Assembly (NCBI RefSeq): GCF_004104375.1
Contig: NZ_QOVM01000002.1
Coordinates: forward strand, 705,642-769,641
Direction: 5' to 3'
Source of the DNA: Leeuwenhoekiella aequorea
GTDB lineage: Bacteria > Bacteroidota > Bacteroidia > Flavobacteriales > Flavobacteriaceae
DNA length: 64,000 nt
Below the pieces are notes generated by a model. The model was not told the origin of the DNA and did not search any database. It was given only the letters and a program-made list of their open reading frames with translations. Position 1 is the first letter of the stretch, and each line of letters begins with the position of its first letter. The translations under genes and the position numbers were made by a program. This document shows positions 19,110 to 27,771 of the stretch, in pieces.

Positions 19110-19117
19110 CAAAGATA
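19110..19117 (-). promoter_or_regulatory. -7 promoter element (TATCTTTG) of the copper cluster
   Basis: On the minus strand TATCTTTG matches the Bacteroidota -7 consensus TAnnTTTG exactly. It ends only 7 bases before the ATG of the HYC_CC_PP gene, so the transcript would have almost no leader. No clear -33 TTG is seen at the expected distance, which may mean an activator is needed. Confidence 0.5.
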
Positions 19118-19140
19118 AACAAAAACGGTGTTAAAAAATA

Positions 19141-19170
19141 AACTCGGTAAATCAAAAAACTTACCGAGTT
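19141..19170 (-). terminator. terminator after the MDR oxidoreductase gene
   Basis: A perfect 10-bp stem (AACTCGGTAA / TTACCGAGTT) with a 10-base loop, followed on the minus strand by TATTTTTT. It lies 17 bases after the stop of the gene at 19188-20186 and separates it from the copper cluster. Confidence 0.85.
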
Positions 19171-19187
19171 CAAAAAATGTTTGCTTA

Positions 19188-20186
19188 TTATATTTTGACT
19201 ACCATTTTACCTTTATTCTTTCCTTCAAAAAGGTCTAAGAATGCTTGTGGAATATTGTCAAAACCTTCTACTATGGTCTCTTCATATTCAAGTTTTCCTT
19301 CAGAGAGCCATCCTGCTAATTTCTGAATTCCTTCTTGAAAATCTGATTGAAAATCTCTAAGCGTAAAACCACTCATTGAAACACTATTTTTAATTAAAGT
19401 TGTGTTTACACGAGGACCTGAAGGTGTTTCTGTCTTATTATAATCTGCAATAGCACCACAAAGAACCACGCGCGCATTACGTGCAATATTGGCCAACACT
19501 GCATCAAAGATTGTTCCGCCTACATTATCAAAAAATACATTAACACCATCTGGTGCAACCTCTGCTATAGCAGAAGTCATATCTTCTGTTGTATTGTAAT
19601 TAATAGCTGCATCATAGCCAAACTTACTTTTAAGCATTTCTACTTTTTCATCGTTACCTGCAATACCTACAACTTTACAACCGTGTATTTTCCCTATTTG
19701 ACCTACTATAGTTCCTACCGCACCTGCGGCACCAGAAACAACTAACGTATCTCCCTCCTTAGGCAAACCTAATTTTGTAAGACCAAAATAAGCAGTCAAA
19801 CCAGTTAAGCCCAGAACACCCAAATAGGCAGATAATGGAGCTTTATCTGCATCTACTTTATTAAGACCTTCGCCATTAGAAGTTTGTTGCTCTTTCCAAG
19901 CTAACATTCCATTAACGAAATCCCCTTTTTTAAAATTCTCATTTTTAGACTCTATAACTTCTGCCACAATACCAGATGTTATAGGTTCATTAAGTTTAAA
20001 CGGTTCTATATATGACTTTTGATCCATCATACGCCCACGTAGATATGGATCTACAGAAACATAACGTGCTTCAAGAAGAAGCTCTCCGTCTTTTGGCGAT
20101 GGGGTATCTTCCTTAGTAAATTCAAAATCTGAATTCTGAGGAGCACCTACGGGTCTATTTTTTAATTTAATTACTTTATTCATCAT
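19188..20186 (-). CDS. NADP-dependent oxidoreductase, zinc-free MDR family (CurA/leukotriene B4 dehydrogenase-like)
   Basis: A 332-residue zinc-independent medium-chain reductase. The N-terminal part has VSVDPYLRGRM, a signature of the prostaglandin/leukotriene reductase and YncB/CurA group, and the Rossmann fold has VSGAAGAVGTIVGQIGK (nucleotide binding) followed by FDNVGG. These enzymes reduce alpha,beta-unsaturated carbonyls with NADPH, often for detoxification. Either of two adjacent ATGs (20184-20186 or 20181-20183) could be the start. The gene is monocistronic, with its own terminator and a good -7 box upstream. Confidence 0.9.
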   Translation of the reverse strand: MMNKVIKLKNRPVGAPQNSDFEFTKEDTPSPKDGELLLEARYVSVDPYLRGRMMDQKSYIEPFKLNEPITSGIVAEVIESKNENFKKGDFVNGMLAWKEQQTSNGEGLNKVDADKAPLSAYLGVLGLTGLTAYFGLTKLGLPKEGDTLVVSGAAGAVGTIVGQIGKIHGCKVVGIAGNDEKVEMLKSKFGYDAAINYNTTEDMTSAIAEVAPDGVNVFFDNVGGTIFDAVLANIARNARVVLCGAIADYNKTETPSGPRVNTTLIKNSVSMSGFTLRDFQSDFQEGIQKLAGWLSEGKLEYEETIVEGFDNIPQAFLDLFEGKNKGKMVVKI

Positions 20187-20207
20187 TTTTTGATTTTAAA
20201 TAAAGCG

Positions 20208-20215
20208 CAAAGTTA
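20208..20215 (-). promoter_or_regulatory. -7 promoter element (TAACTTTG) of the MDR oxidoreductase gene
   Basis: TAACTTTG on the minus strand fits TAnnTTTG, 21 bases before the start codon. The -33 half is not obvious. Confidence 0.5.
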
Positions 20216-20291
20216 GAGAGGATTGTACAGACAGCTAAACCTTTAGATTGTAAGGTTTAGTTAAAGTATGGCAATAGGATTATAGAAAGTC

Positions 20292-20657
20292 TTAAGCTGA
20301 CTTTAAACGGGCTCTTATACTGGAAGAAAGTAACAAAGGGTCAAAAGGTTTAGCAATAAAATCTGAAGCACCTAACAAATAAGTACGCGTAATTATGTTT
20401 TTTTCTGCGGCGGCAGATAAAACGATTACCGGAAGAAAAGGAAACTCTGTCTTCACCCATTTAATAACATTCATCCCTGAAGTAAAGGGTAAAACCAGAT
20501 CGATAAGAATAAGATTAAACTGTATGGTCTTAACCAGCTCTATAGCAGATGTACCATCACTACAAACAATAACATCATATCCTTCTTTGCAAAGCTTAAA
20601 ATTTAAAGCACTTGCCACCATAGGATTGTCTTCCACTATAAGAATACGCTCACCCAT
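20292..20657 (-). CDS. single-domain response regulator
   Basis: A 121-residue receiver with a complete active site: acidic VEDN, phospho-acceptor D53 (LIDLVLP), SAA in the Thr/Ser position and Lys in IAKPFDP. It has no output domain. It is 164 bases downstream of the Hpt-protein gene in the same direction, so it could be a terminal acceptor of the hybrid-kinase phosphorelay, though a separate transcript is equally possible. Confidence 0.88.
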   Translation of the reverse strand: MGERILIVEDNPMVASALNFKLCKEGYDVIVCSDGTSAIELVKTIQFNLILIDLVLPFTSGMNVIKWVKTEFPFLPVIVLSAAAEKNIITRTYLLGASDFIAKPFDPLLLSSSIRARLKSA

Positions 20658-20821
20658 TATCTGTTCTAATTACTAGAGATGATTACTGATAATAATGGCT
20701 AATTTAGTATTATTTTTAAATAATAAGCAATTTTATCGTTCAAGCAACTGTAAATTAACTACTTGAAATCTATATTTTACTTGTAGATAATGCTTATTGG
20801 TTGACCAATTAGTCAATCGAT

Positions 20822-21559
20822 TTAGGTAGTTATAAAAATCTCTGGTAAATCATTTTTTAGATGATTCTGAATTGTGCGGAATTCAATATCTAAAAGTTTT
20901 ATCAAATTACCCACTTCTTCATTTTCTGCATGGTGAGCTAATCGATCACAAAAGTCTTTACCTCTTCTATTTTCGAGCATTTCGAACGAAGGCTTAATAT
21001 TATGCGCAACATCCCCTATTTGTTTAAAATCATTTTGCTGGAGTAGAGACTGCATCTCTATGATGCGCTCGCCAACAGAATAATTAAAAATGCGAATACT
21101 CTCTACAACAAAAGATTCATCTCCTTCAGATAAGTTTCTTAGATAGGTTAATGAATAATCGCCTACCGCAGGTTCATCAGGTTCATCAGAAAAATTAATA
21201 ACTGCTTTTAATTTTATCTTGTCTTCGGCACTAAATTGATTACTTAACACCCGATAAACAACTGTCTCCGAATAAATAGAATCTTGGTTTTCAGAAACAA
21301 CAAACACTTGGCCGTCGTAATTAAACTGATCTTTAAAATAGTTAAGCGTTTGTAACGCACCTAAAGGCTTAACATTTTCTTCAATAATAATTAATGAGGG
21401 TAATTTATTTCTTTTAAGGTGTTGTATTGCTGCCAATCCTGTTGAAAAATAAGTCACTTTATTTTCAACCAGACTCATTAGTTTTTCAAAGCGCTCTTGC
21501 GTATTAGTATCTTCACCTATAAAAAATACTTCATTTTTATTCTTAGTTACTTGCGTCAT
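20822..21559 (-). CDS. pseudo-receiver and Hpt phosphotransfer protein
   Basis: A 245-residue protein in two parts. Residues 1-115 have receiver-like alternation of strands and helices, but the expected phospho-acceptor Asp at the end of the third strand is Glu (SLIIIEENV, E60/E61) and the conserved C-terminal Lys motif is not evident, so this half is probably not phosphorylated. Residues about 135-240 form a histidine phosphotransfer domain with H186 in DVAHNIKPSFEML (classical pattern AHxLKGSS) and LNNLAG-type helices. The gene begins 15 bases after the hybrid kinase gene, which lacks an Hpt of its own, so it is the likely phosphate carrier for that kinase. Confidence 0.82.
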   Translation of the reverse strand: MTQVTKNKNEVFFIGEDTNTQERFEKLMSLVENKVTYFSTGLAAIQHLKRNKLPSLIIIEENVKPLGALQTLNYFKDQFNYDGQVFVVSENQDSIYSETVVYRVLSNQFSAEDKIKLKAVINFSDEPDEPAVGDYSLTYLRNLSEGDESFVVESIRIFNYSVGERIIEMQSLLQQNDFKQIGDVAHNIKPSFEMLENRRGKDFCDRLAHHAENEEVGNLIKLLDIEFRTIQNHLKNDLPEIFITT

Positions 21560-21574
21560 TATTTATATAAATCT

Positions 21575-24500
21575 CTAAATAATTTCAAAGCTACGCTTTG
21601 TCAAAAGTTTTAAAATACACTGCTTTAAATCTTCTAAGACTACTGGTTTTGATACATAATCATCCATACCATTTGCAAGACAACGATCTCGTTCTCCTTT
21701 TATAGCTCTTGCTGTTAATGCAATTATTATTATCCGCTTGTCACTACTTTCTATTTTTCTAATAGCTTTAGTTGCTTCAAAACCGCTCATAATAGGCATT
21801 TGAATATCCATTAATATAAAATCTATGCTATTATCCTTGTAAGCGTCAACAGCTTCAGCACCATTATCTACTTCAATCAATATTGAATTAGGTAACACTT
21901 TCTTTACTATCGTACGAGTCAAAAACTTATTTACAGGATTATCCTCGGCTATAAGTATAGTAGGTGAAATATTTGTGAGGTCTACCTCTTCAACTACTTC
22001 CAGATTAACATTTGATGAGAGTTCACTCTTTTCGAAATCATCAAAAAACTCAAATAATTGATGGCGTTGTACCGGCTTAACCATTTTACTTAAGATATCG
22101 AGCCCTGCACTTTGTTCATTTAAAACCTGATCTTCCCCAGAGCTATGTAGTAATAAGATAGGTAGATTTTCTTTACCTATATTCAATTCATTTCTAATAT
22201 GTCTTATAAGTTCGATACCATTTAAATATGGCATATGATAATCTATTATTGCCAAATCAAAATCTGTATCGTTTTCTAGAATATCGAGAGCTTCAATCCC
22301 ATTTTGAACCATGCGTGATTCAATATTTCTGTCAAGAAGCATCTCATTAAGAATCACCCTATTATTTTCATTATCATCAACCACAAGTATTCGTTTTACG
22401 CTGGAGATTGTACTACCGTCTGTAGGTAAGGTGTTCTCATTAGAAAGTGCTACTGTGAAAGAAAATGTGGTGCCTACACCTAAAGTACTTTTAACGCTGA
22501 GCTTACTTCCCATAAGCTTGAGAAGTCTATTACTTATGGTAAGACCTAATCCCGTACCTCCATATTTTCTGGTTGTTGATGCATCTTCCTGGTTAAAAGC
22601 TTTAAAGATTTTTTGAAGATTTTGAGGGGCAATTCCTATACCAGTATCTCTAATAAAAAACTCATAATTCGTTTTCTGTGTAGACTCATTAAATTCCCGC
22701 TGTTCTATTTTAAGCTCTATTTCTCCTGCCTGCGTAAACTTTACTGCATTGCTTAAGAGATTAATAATTATTTGTCTCAATCTTAACCCGTCTGCCAGAA
22801 CGTATTTATCAAGTTTGCTTGATATGTTAAGCAAAACTTCAATATCTTTCTGATGCGCTTGTTGCTTAATCATTTCTACAGAACGACCACAAAGTTCAGT
22901 AAGATTAGTGGGTTCCTCATTAATTTCAAGCTTCCCGGCTTCAATTTTTGAAAAATCCAAAATATCATTTATAAGATCAAGTAAGGTAATGGCAGATGAG
23001 TAAACAGTTTCCATATACTTACTTTGATTTTCATCTAAAGAAGTTTTCATTAATAAATCTGTAAAACCTATAACTCCATTAAGTGGCGTACGGATTTCGT
23101 GGCTCATATTTGCCAAGAATTCAGATTTAGATCTGTTTGCTGTTTCAGCTCTATTTTTTGCCTTTAAAAGTGAATTTTCCATCACTTTTAAGCTGGTTAT
23201 ATCTGTAGCTACTCCCAGATAACCTCTAACCTCACCCTCTTCATTTCGAATAGCTGTTATAACGAGTTGGACCATAAACTTTGATCCATCTTTTTTAACG
23301 TACGTCCATTCATTCGACTCAAGGTGGTTCTTTTTTAACTTGAACGAAAAGGTTTCATTGGTATTTACAGATTCACCATATTTTGTCTGAAGTTTTAACC
23401 TGTATTGCTCAATCTCATCTTTCAAATGAAAGATTTCAGACTTTTGTTTTCCTATTACTTCTTCCGCTTTGTAACCCAGTAAATTTTCGGCACCTTTATT
23501 AAATTTACGAATATTTCTATCCAGATCTGTTTCGATAATTATAACTTGAGTTGTAGAATCTAAAAGCGCCTTCAAATCAGAAAGACTATCTTCTAATGCA
23601 ATTTTAGCCCTAATTTGTTCCGTCATGTCTACGACGTGACCTATAAGAGAAGAAACTTCGCCCTGATCATTTCGTAAACCCGATACTGTTAGGTAGCAGT
23701 TGACAATACTGCCGTTTTTATGAATGTATCTCTTTTCAACCTGATAGGTATCAAGCTCCTTATTAATAATACGAGTAAATAGATTTATATCATTTAACCT
23801 GTCATCTGGGTGTGTTAGTTGCTCAAGAGTTAGTTTTACAATTTCCTCTTTTGTATAACCCAGCATTTGTGCTAGATTATTATTTACGTTGCGCCACTTA
23901 CCTCTAAGATCTACAAGCGCCATCCCATTAGGAGAGTATTCAAATACACGTTTAAAGCGTGTAGCATTCTCAAGTGATTTGCGCTCTAGTCTCTTTTTAT
24001 TGGTTATATCTTCTACCTGCGTAATTATAAAATGATCATCTTTAGCATCACTTTTAACTAGTGAAGATTTTAAACTACACCAGATTGATCTCCCATCGTT
24101 ATGAAAACATTCTACATCTATACTATAATTACTTATACTTCCTGCTAGTAGTTCTTTACGTTTCTCAATAGCTAAAGGTAAATATTCGGGCTTTATAACA
24201 TCTTTAAATGTGTAGGTCAATACCTCGCTTTCCGGTAAATTGTCTAGTCCAAAAATCGAACGAGCAACCGGGTTGGCCATTTCTAAATTATTCTTTTGGT
24301 TAACCAAAATGATACCTAATGAAGAATTTTCATAGATATTCTGAAATCTCAACTCTGCCTTTTTATGCGACTCTTCTTGTAACTTTCTCTCATTTATATC
24401 TTGAAAAGCTCCGTAAATGCGAATACATCTACCTTCCCACATCTCAGCTTTGCCCAGGCTTCTTACCCATTTTTCAGAACCATCTGCCAATACAATAATG

Positions 24501-25207
24501 AATTCATCATCATAAGAGACCCCGTTCTCAACACAATTTGTAAACCGTTTTATTAAAAGATCCCTACTCCACCCTTCTTTAAAAAAGTTAATTCCTGTTT
24601 CTAAATTAGGTATATAGTCTTCAGATACGCCGTGTATAGCTTTTGTTACTTTAGTCCAACTTATGTTATTTTTTATCAAATCAACTTCCCAACCACCTAC
24701 ATTTGCAAGTTCATTTGTTTCTTCATAAATCTCCTTGAGCTTTTGTAAATTCTTTAAGCGCTTTGAAAATTTAGAATTGGTACTGTCTTGATCATCTTGC
24801 TTAATAAATTTTATAAAAAGATGCTTAATTTTATTTGAATCCTCAAAGATTAAATGTTCTGGCGTGCAATTTAAAAACTCTCCATTACGCGTTAGAAATG
24901 TAAATTCACATTTCTCTACCGGTTCTGGTAGTTTTTCACCACTTGCTAAATATTCTTTTAGTTTATCAATTTTTGAACGTCCTGAAATCCCAACTGAATG
25001 TCTCCACAAATCTGCTTTATCTTCCTCATTAGGAACTTGATAATCGAGCTGTGACCAGATAGATTCAGTTACAATAAAATCTTCCAGATTGGACAAATTT
25101 GAATAATAAAACCCAATATTTACTTCCTTAGTTATCCAAGAGAATATGGAAGAATTTTCATGTAAGATCGAATGGAAATCGTCTTTAAAATTTTCTGGTT
25201 TAGACAT
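21575..25207 (-). CDS. multi-PAS hybrid sensor histidine kinase with two receiver domains
   Basis: A 1210-residue cytoplasmic hybrid kinase without transmembrane segments. About five PAS/PAC modules span residues 20-675. A HisKA domain follows with H703 (FLANMSHEIRTPLNGVIGF), then HATPase motifs LLSNAVKF (817-824), RDTGIGI (853-859) and GGTGLGL (883-889). The first receiver has D989 (LAIIDYHMP) and the second D1134 (ILMDIQMP) with Lys in VSKPV. With no periplasmic domain, the signal must be internal (redox, light, gas or small molecule). The next gene encodes an Hpt protein and a single receiver comes after it, so the three form a plausible four-step phosphorelay. Confidence 0.93.
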   Translation of the reverse strand: MSKPENFKDDFHSILHENSSIFSWITKEVNIGFYYSNLSNLEDFIVTESIWSQLDYQVPNEEDKADLWRHSVGISGRSKIDKLKEYLASGEKLPEPVEKCEFTFLTRNGEFLNCTPEHLIFEDSNKIKHLFIKFIKQDDQDSTNSKFSKRLKNLQKLKEIYEETNELANVGGWEVDLIKNNISWTKVTKAIHGVSEDYIPNLETGINFFKEGWSRDLLIKRFTNCVENGVSYDDEFIIVLADGSEKWVRSLGKAEMWEGRCIRIYGAFQDINERKLQEESHKKAELRFQNIYENSSLGIILVNQKNNLEMANPVARSIFGLDNLPESEVLTYTFKDVIKPEYLPLAIEKRKELLAGSISNYSIDVECFHNDGRSIWCSLKSSLVKSDAKDDHFIITQVEDITNKKRLERKSLENATRFKRVFEYSPNGMALVDLRGKWRNVNNNLAQMLGYTKEEIVKLTLEQLTHPDDRLNDINLFTRIINKELDTYQVEKRYIHKNGSIVNCYLTVSGLRNDQGEVSSLIGHVVDMTEQIRAKIALEDSLSDLKALLDSTTQVIIIETDLDRNIRKFNKGAENLLGYKAEEVIGKQKSEIFHLKDEIEQYRLKLQTKYGESVNTNETFSFKLKKNHLESNEWTYVKKDGSKFMVQLVITAIRNEEGEVRGYLGVATDITSLKVMENSLLKAKNRAETANRSKSEFLANMSHEIRTPLNGVIGFTDLLMKTSLDENQSKYMETVYSSAITLLDLINDILDFSKIEAGKLEINEEPTNLTELCGRSVEMIKQQAHQKDIEVLLNISSKLDKYVLADGLRLRQIIINLLSNAVKFTQAGEIELKIEQREFNESTQKTNYEFFIRDTGIGIAPQNLQKIFKAFNQEDASTTRKYGGTGLGLTISNRLLKLMGSKLSVKSTLGVGTTFSFTVALSNENTLPTDGSTISSVKRILVVDDNENNRVILNEMLLDRNIESRMVQNGIEALDILENDTDFDLAIIDYHMPYLNGIELIRHIRNELNIGKENLPILLLHSSGEDQVLNEQSAGLDILSKMVKPVQRHQLFEFFDDFEKSELSSNVNLEVVEEVDLTNISPTILIAEDNPVNKFLTRTIVKKVLPNSILIEVDNGAEAVDAYKDNSIDFILMDIQMPIMSGFEATKAIRKIESSDKRIIIIALTARAIKGERDRCLANGMDDYVSKPVVLEDLKQCILKLLTKRSFEII

Positions 25208-25402
25208 AGTCTAAAATATTAGGTAATAAGTTGGATTTTGATCTTAACATTCTTAAAAATTACGATCAATACCATCAAAAGTATGACATTTATCTCAAAA
25301 AAATGCTTTTGACCGATATCTCAAACAAATGAAAGACAATTTTTGGAATTAAACGTTAATTTTCGTGACTAATACATTAGCTGTAATTATTATTTATAAT
25401 AA

Positions 25403-26632
25403 TTATTTTAAGCAAATTCCATAAGAACCTGATTTATTTGCGATTAACTCAAAAGTGTAATCAAGTATAAGGTTTTTTTCTGGACGGTGAGAAACGTAGA
25501 TTAATGCTGTATTAGATTGATTTACAATTCTTTTAATTAGCGCTATTACACGTTGTGCACCAATGTCATCAAGTGAACTAGTGGGTTCATCCAAGATTAA
25601 AAGCGGAGGCTGTTTAATCATTGCCCGAGCAATAAGTATCATTCTTTTTTGAGATTCATTGAGTGTAGAAAATTGATTATTTTTTTGAGTTAACAAGGCA
25701 AGCAACGAAAGCCATTGTTCTGCTATTTTAGACTGAAGATTGCTAGGTTTATCAATTAAACCGACACTATCAAAGAATCCAGAAAGTATCATCTCAATTA
25801 CAGTGGATGACCCATCAAAATGTTCTGTGAGATTTGTCGTGAAGAGTCCTATTTTTTGCTTTATGTCCCACACACTCTCTCCGCTCCCTTTTTGTTTATC
25901 AAACAGATATAACTTCTGACCGTATCCTTTAGTATTATCCCCACTCATCATATTAATAAGTGTTGTTTTACCAGATCCATTGGGTCCTTTTAAATACCAA
26001 GTCTCACCCTTTTTGATTTCCCAATTTATAGCTCTAAGAATAGGTTTTTCCCCATAGAAAACTGATACATTCTCGAACCTAACTAATGACTCCGGAATAA
26101 TATTGAAATTTGATAAAGATTGTGGAAATTCATCGTGTAACTCATAAATTACTTTCTTCGCTCTCTCTTCGGAAGATTTAATTGTATTGATTTTATAATC
26201 CGAATCAATATTCAATTCGGTAGTTATAAATTGAAGTACATCTTCTTTGCGTCTGTAGAGTTGTAGAATAGTAGTATGATTAGATAACTTGTATAGTTGA
26301 GATCTCAGCCACTTTACGTGATGTGTATCAAGTGTATCAAAGGGATTATCTATAATCAAAAAATCGGGATTTTGATTTATTAGATATTTAAAAAGCAGCA
26401 TTCTTCGCTCCCCCGTAGACTTATTCAGTAAGCTATCTTGCTCGTCTGTTATAATTTTTATATCGTACTTGTATTCTTTTTCTAAGTAGTGCTTTAAAGT
26501 ATAATCTGAAAAAAATAATCCAGACTTTCCCGTATCGGTCTTCAAAAAATCTAAAGTCAGTAATTCGTTTACAAAGTCAGGTGTAAGTTTTAAAGTTGAT
26601 GAATCAAGTGAATAATGTTTACGAATACTCAT
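25403..26632 (-). CDS. ModF-like tandem ABC ATPase with a degenerate first nucleotide-binding domain
   Basis: A 409-residue soluble protein with two ABC-type domains. The second is complete: Walker A GPNGSGKTT (216-224), a signature-like LNESQKR (324-330), Walker B LLILDEP (344-350) and the H-loop SHRP. The first is shortened and has no Walker A; it keeps a signature (NKSTGERR, 70-77) and a Walker-B-like FLIIDNPFD (91-99) with Asn in place of the catalytic Glu. This layout resembles ModF (PhrA) of molybdate loci, but no transporter genes lie nearby. It is 24 bases downstream of... the upstream oxidoreductase lies after it on the plus-strand map, and it precedes that gene in transcription. Function unknown. 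Confidence 0.75.
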   Translation of the reverse strand: MSIRKHYSLDSSTLKLTPDFVNELLTLDFLKTDTGKSGLFFSDYTLKHYLEKEYKYDIKIITDEQDSLLNKSTGERRMLLFKYLINQNPDFLIIDNPFDTLDTHHVKWLRSQLYKLSNHTTILQLYRRKEDVLQFITTELNIDSDYKINTIKSSEERAKKVIYELHDEFPQSLSNFNIIPESLVRFENVSVFYGEKPILRAINWEIKKGETWYLKGPNGSGKTTLINMMSGDNTKGYGQKLYLFDKQKGSGESVWDIKQKIGLFTTNLTEHFDGSSTVIEMILSGFFDSVGLIDKPSNLQSKIAEQWLSLLALLTQKNNQFSTLNESQKRMILIARAMIKQPPLLILDEPTSSLDDIGAQRVIALIKRIVNQSNTALIYVSHRPEKNLILDYTFELIANKSGSYGICLK

Positions 26633-26656
26633 AATAAAACTGAAGTCATCAAGAAA

Positions 26657-27634
26657 TTAATCATCAATCGTTAATACTATCTTACCTATATGCGCACTAC
26701 TGTCCATAAGTTGGTGAGCCTCACCGGCATTCTGTAATCTAAAGGTTTTATACACTATAGGTTTAATTCTTTGCTCTTCAATCAAAGGCCAGACATATTC
26801 TAAGAGATCTGAAGCAATTTCAGCTTTGACTTCATTGCTTTGAGGTTTAAGTAAACTTCCCGATAACTTAATTTGTTTGGACATAATCGTCCATAAATTA
26901 ATTGTAGGAGACAGACTTTTCATACCATTAATATATTGTAGACGTCCGTTCTTAGCTAATAAGTTTAGATTTTTTTGTGTGTAATCCCCACCTACCATAT
27001 CAAGAATCACATCAATTTTCTCGTCTTTGAATTCCCTTTCAAAATCGGTTTCCTTATAATTTATAACTTTTCCAAAATTGTTTTCCTTTATAAAATCTAA
27101 CTTCTCCTGAGATCCCACTGTAGTAAATGTATGAATCCCTAAAGCTTGTGCAACTTGCAAACCCATCACACCAATACCGCTTGTACCACCGTGAATAAGT
27201 AAACCTTCTTCTTTTTTAATATGAGCTTGCTGAAAAATATTAAACCATACTGTAAATAGTACTTCTGGTAGGGATGCAGCTTCTACAAAATCTAGCCCTT
27301 TAGGAACAGGAAGGCAGACCCGCGCATCAATGCATAATTCTGTTGAATACCCGCCACCAGGAACCAATGCACAAATGTGATCACCCACTGTATACGCTGT
27401 AACTTCAGAACCTATTTCAGTAATTACACCGGCTACCTCTAAGCCTGGAATAGTGGCTACTTCAGCATCACCACCATACGCATCAGGATTTTCACGTGTA
27501 AGAATATCGCTTCGGTTTACACCAGCTGCTTTTACAGCGATACGCACCTGTTCTCGACCAAGCTCCTTACTTGTAAACTCTTTAATTTCTAAAACTTCTG
27601 GCCCTCCAGCTTTGGTAATAACAACTGCTTTCAT
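26657..27634 (-). CDS. quinone oxidoreductase-like zinc-free MDR protein
   Basis: A 325-residue NAD(P)H-dependent reductase of the quinone oxidoreductase/PIG3 group. The N-terminal GroES-like fold includes VKAAGVNRSDILTR and PGLEVAGVI; the Rossmann part has IHGGTSGIGVMGLQ, then DVILDMVGG. Members of the group reduce quinones or reactive carbonyls in one- or two-electron steps. In transcription it comes first and the ModF-like gene follows after 24 bases, so the two may share a transcript. No zinc ligands are seen. Confidence 0.9.
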   Translation of the reverse strand: MKAVVITKAGGPEVLEIKEFTSKELGREQVRIAVKAAGVNRSDILTRENPDAYGGDAEVATIPGLEVAGVITEIGSEVTAYTVGDHICALVPGGGYSTELCIDARVCLPVPKGLDFVEAASLPEVLFTVWFNIFQQAHIKKEEGLLIHGGTSGIGVMGLQVAQALGIHTFTTVGSQEKLDFIKENNFGKVINYKETDFEREFKDEKIDVILDMVGGDYTQKNLNLLAKNGRLQYINGMKSLSPTINLWTIMSKQIKLSGSLLKPQSNEVKAEIASDLLEYVWPLIEEQRIKPIVYKTFRLQNAGEAHQLMDSSAHIGKIVLTIDD

Positions 27635-27722
27635 AAAAAATATATTAAAGCTAAATTTAAATATTAGTCGTATTAAAGTAGGCGGTATGATGTGAAGAGT
27701 ATGCTAAAGTTTGTAAATTAAA

Positions 27723-27749
27723 AAAGCCTTCTCTAATCGAGAAGGCTTT
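27723..27749 (-). terminator. terminator after the dihydrolipoyl dehydrogenase gene
   Basis: A perfect 11-bp stem (AAAGCCTTCTC / GAGAAGGCTTT) with a 5-base loop, with A- and T-rich flanks on both sides, 22 bases after the lpd stop codon. Confidence 0.88.
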
Positions 27750-27771
27750 ATATCAATATATCAAGTATAAT

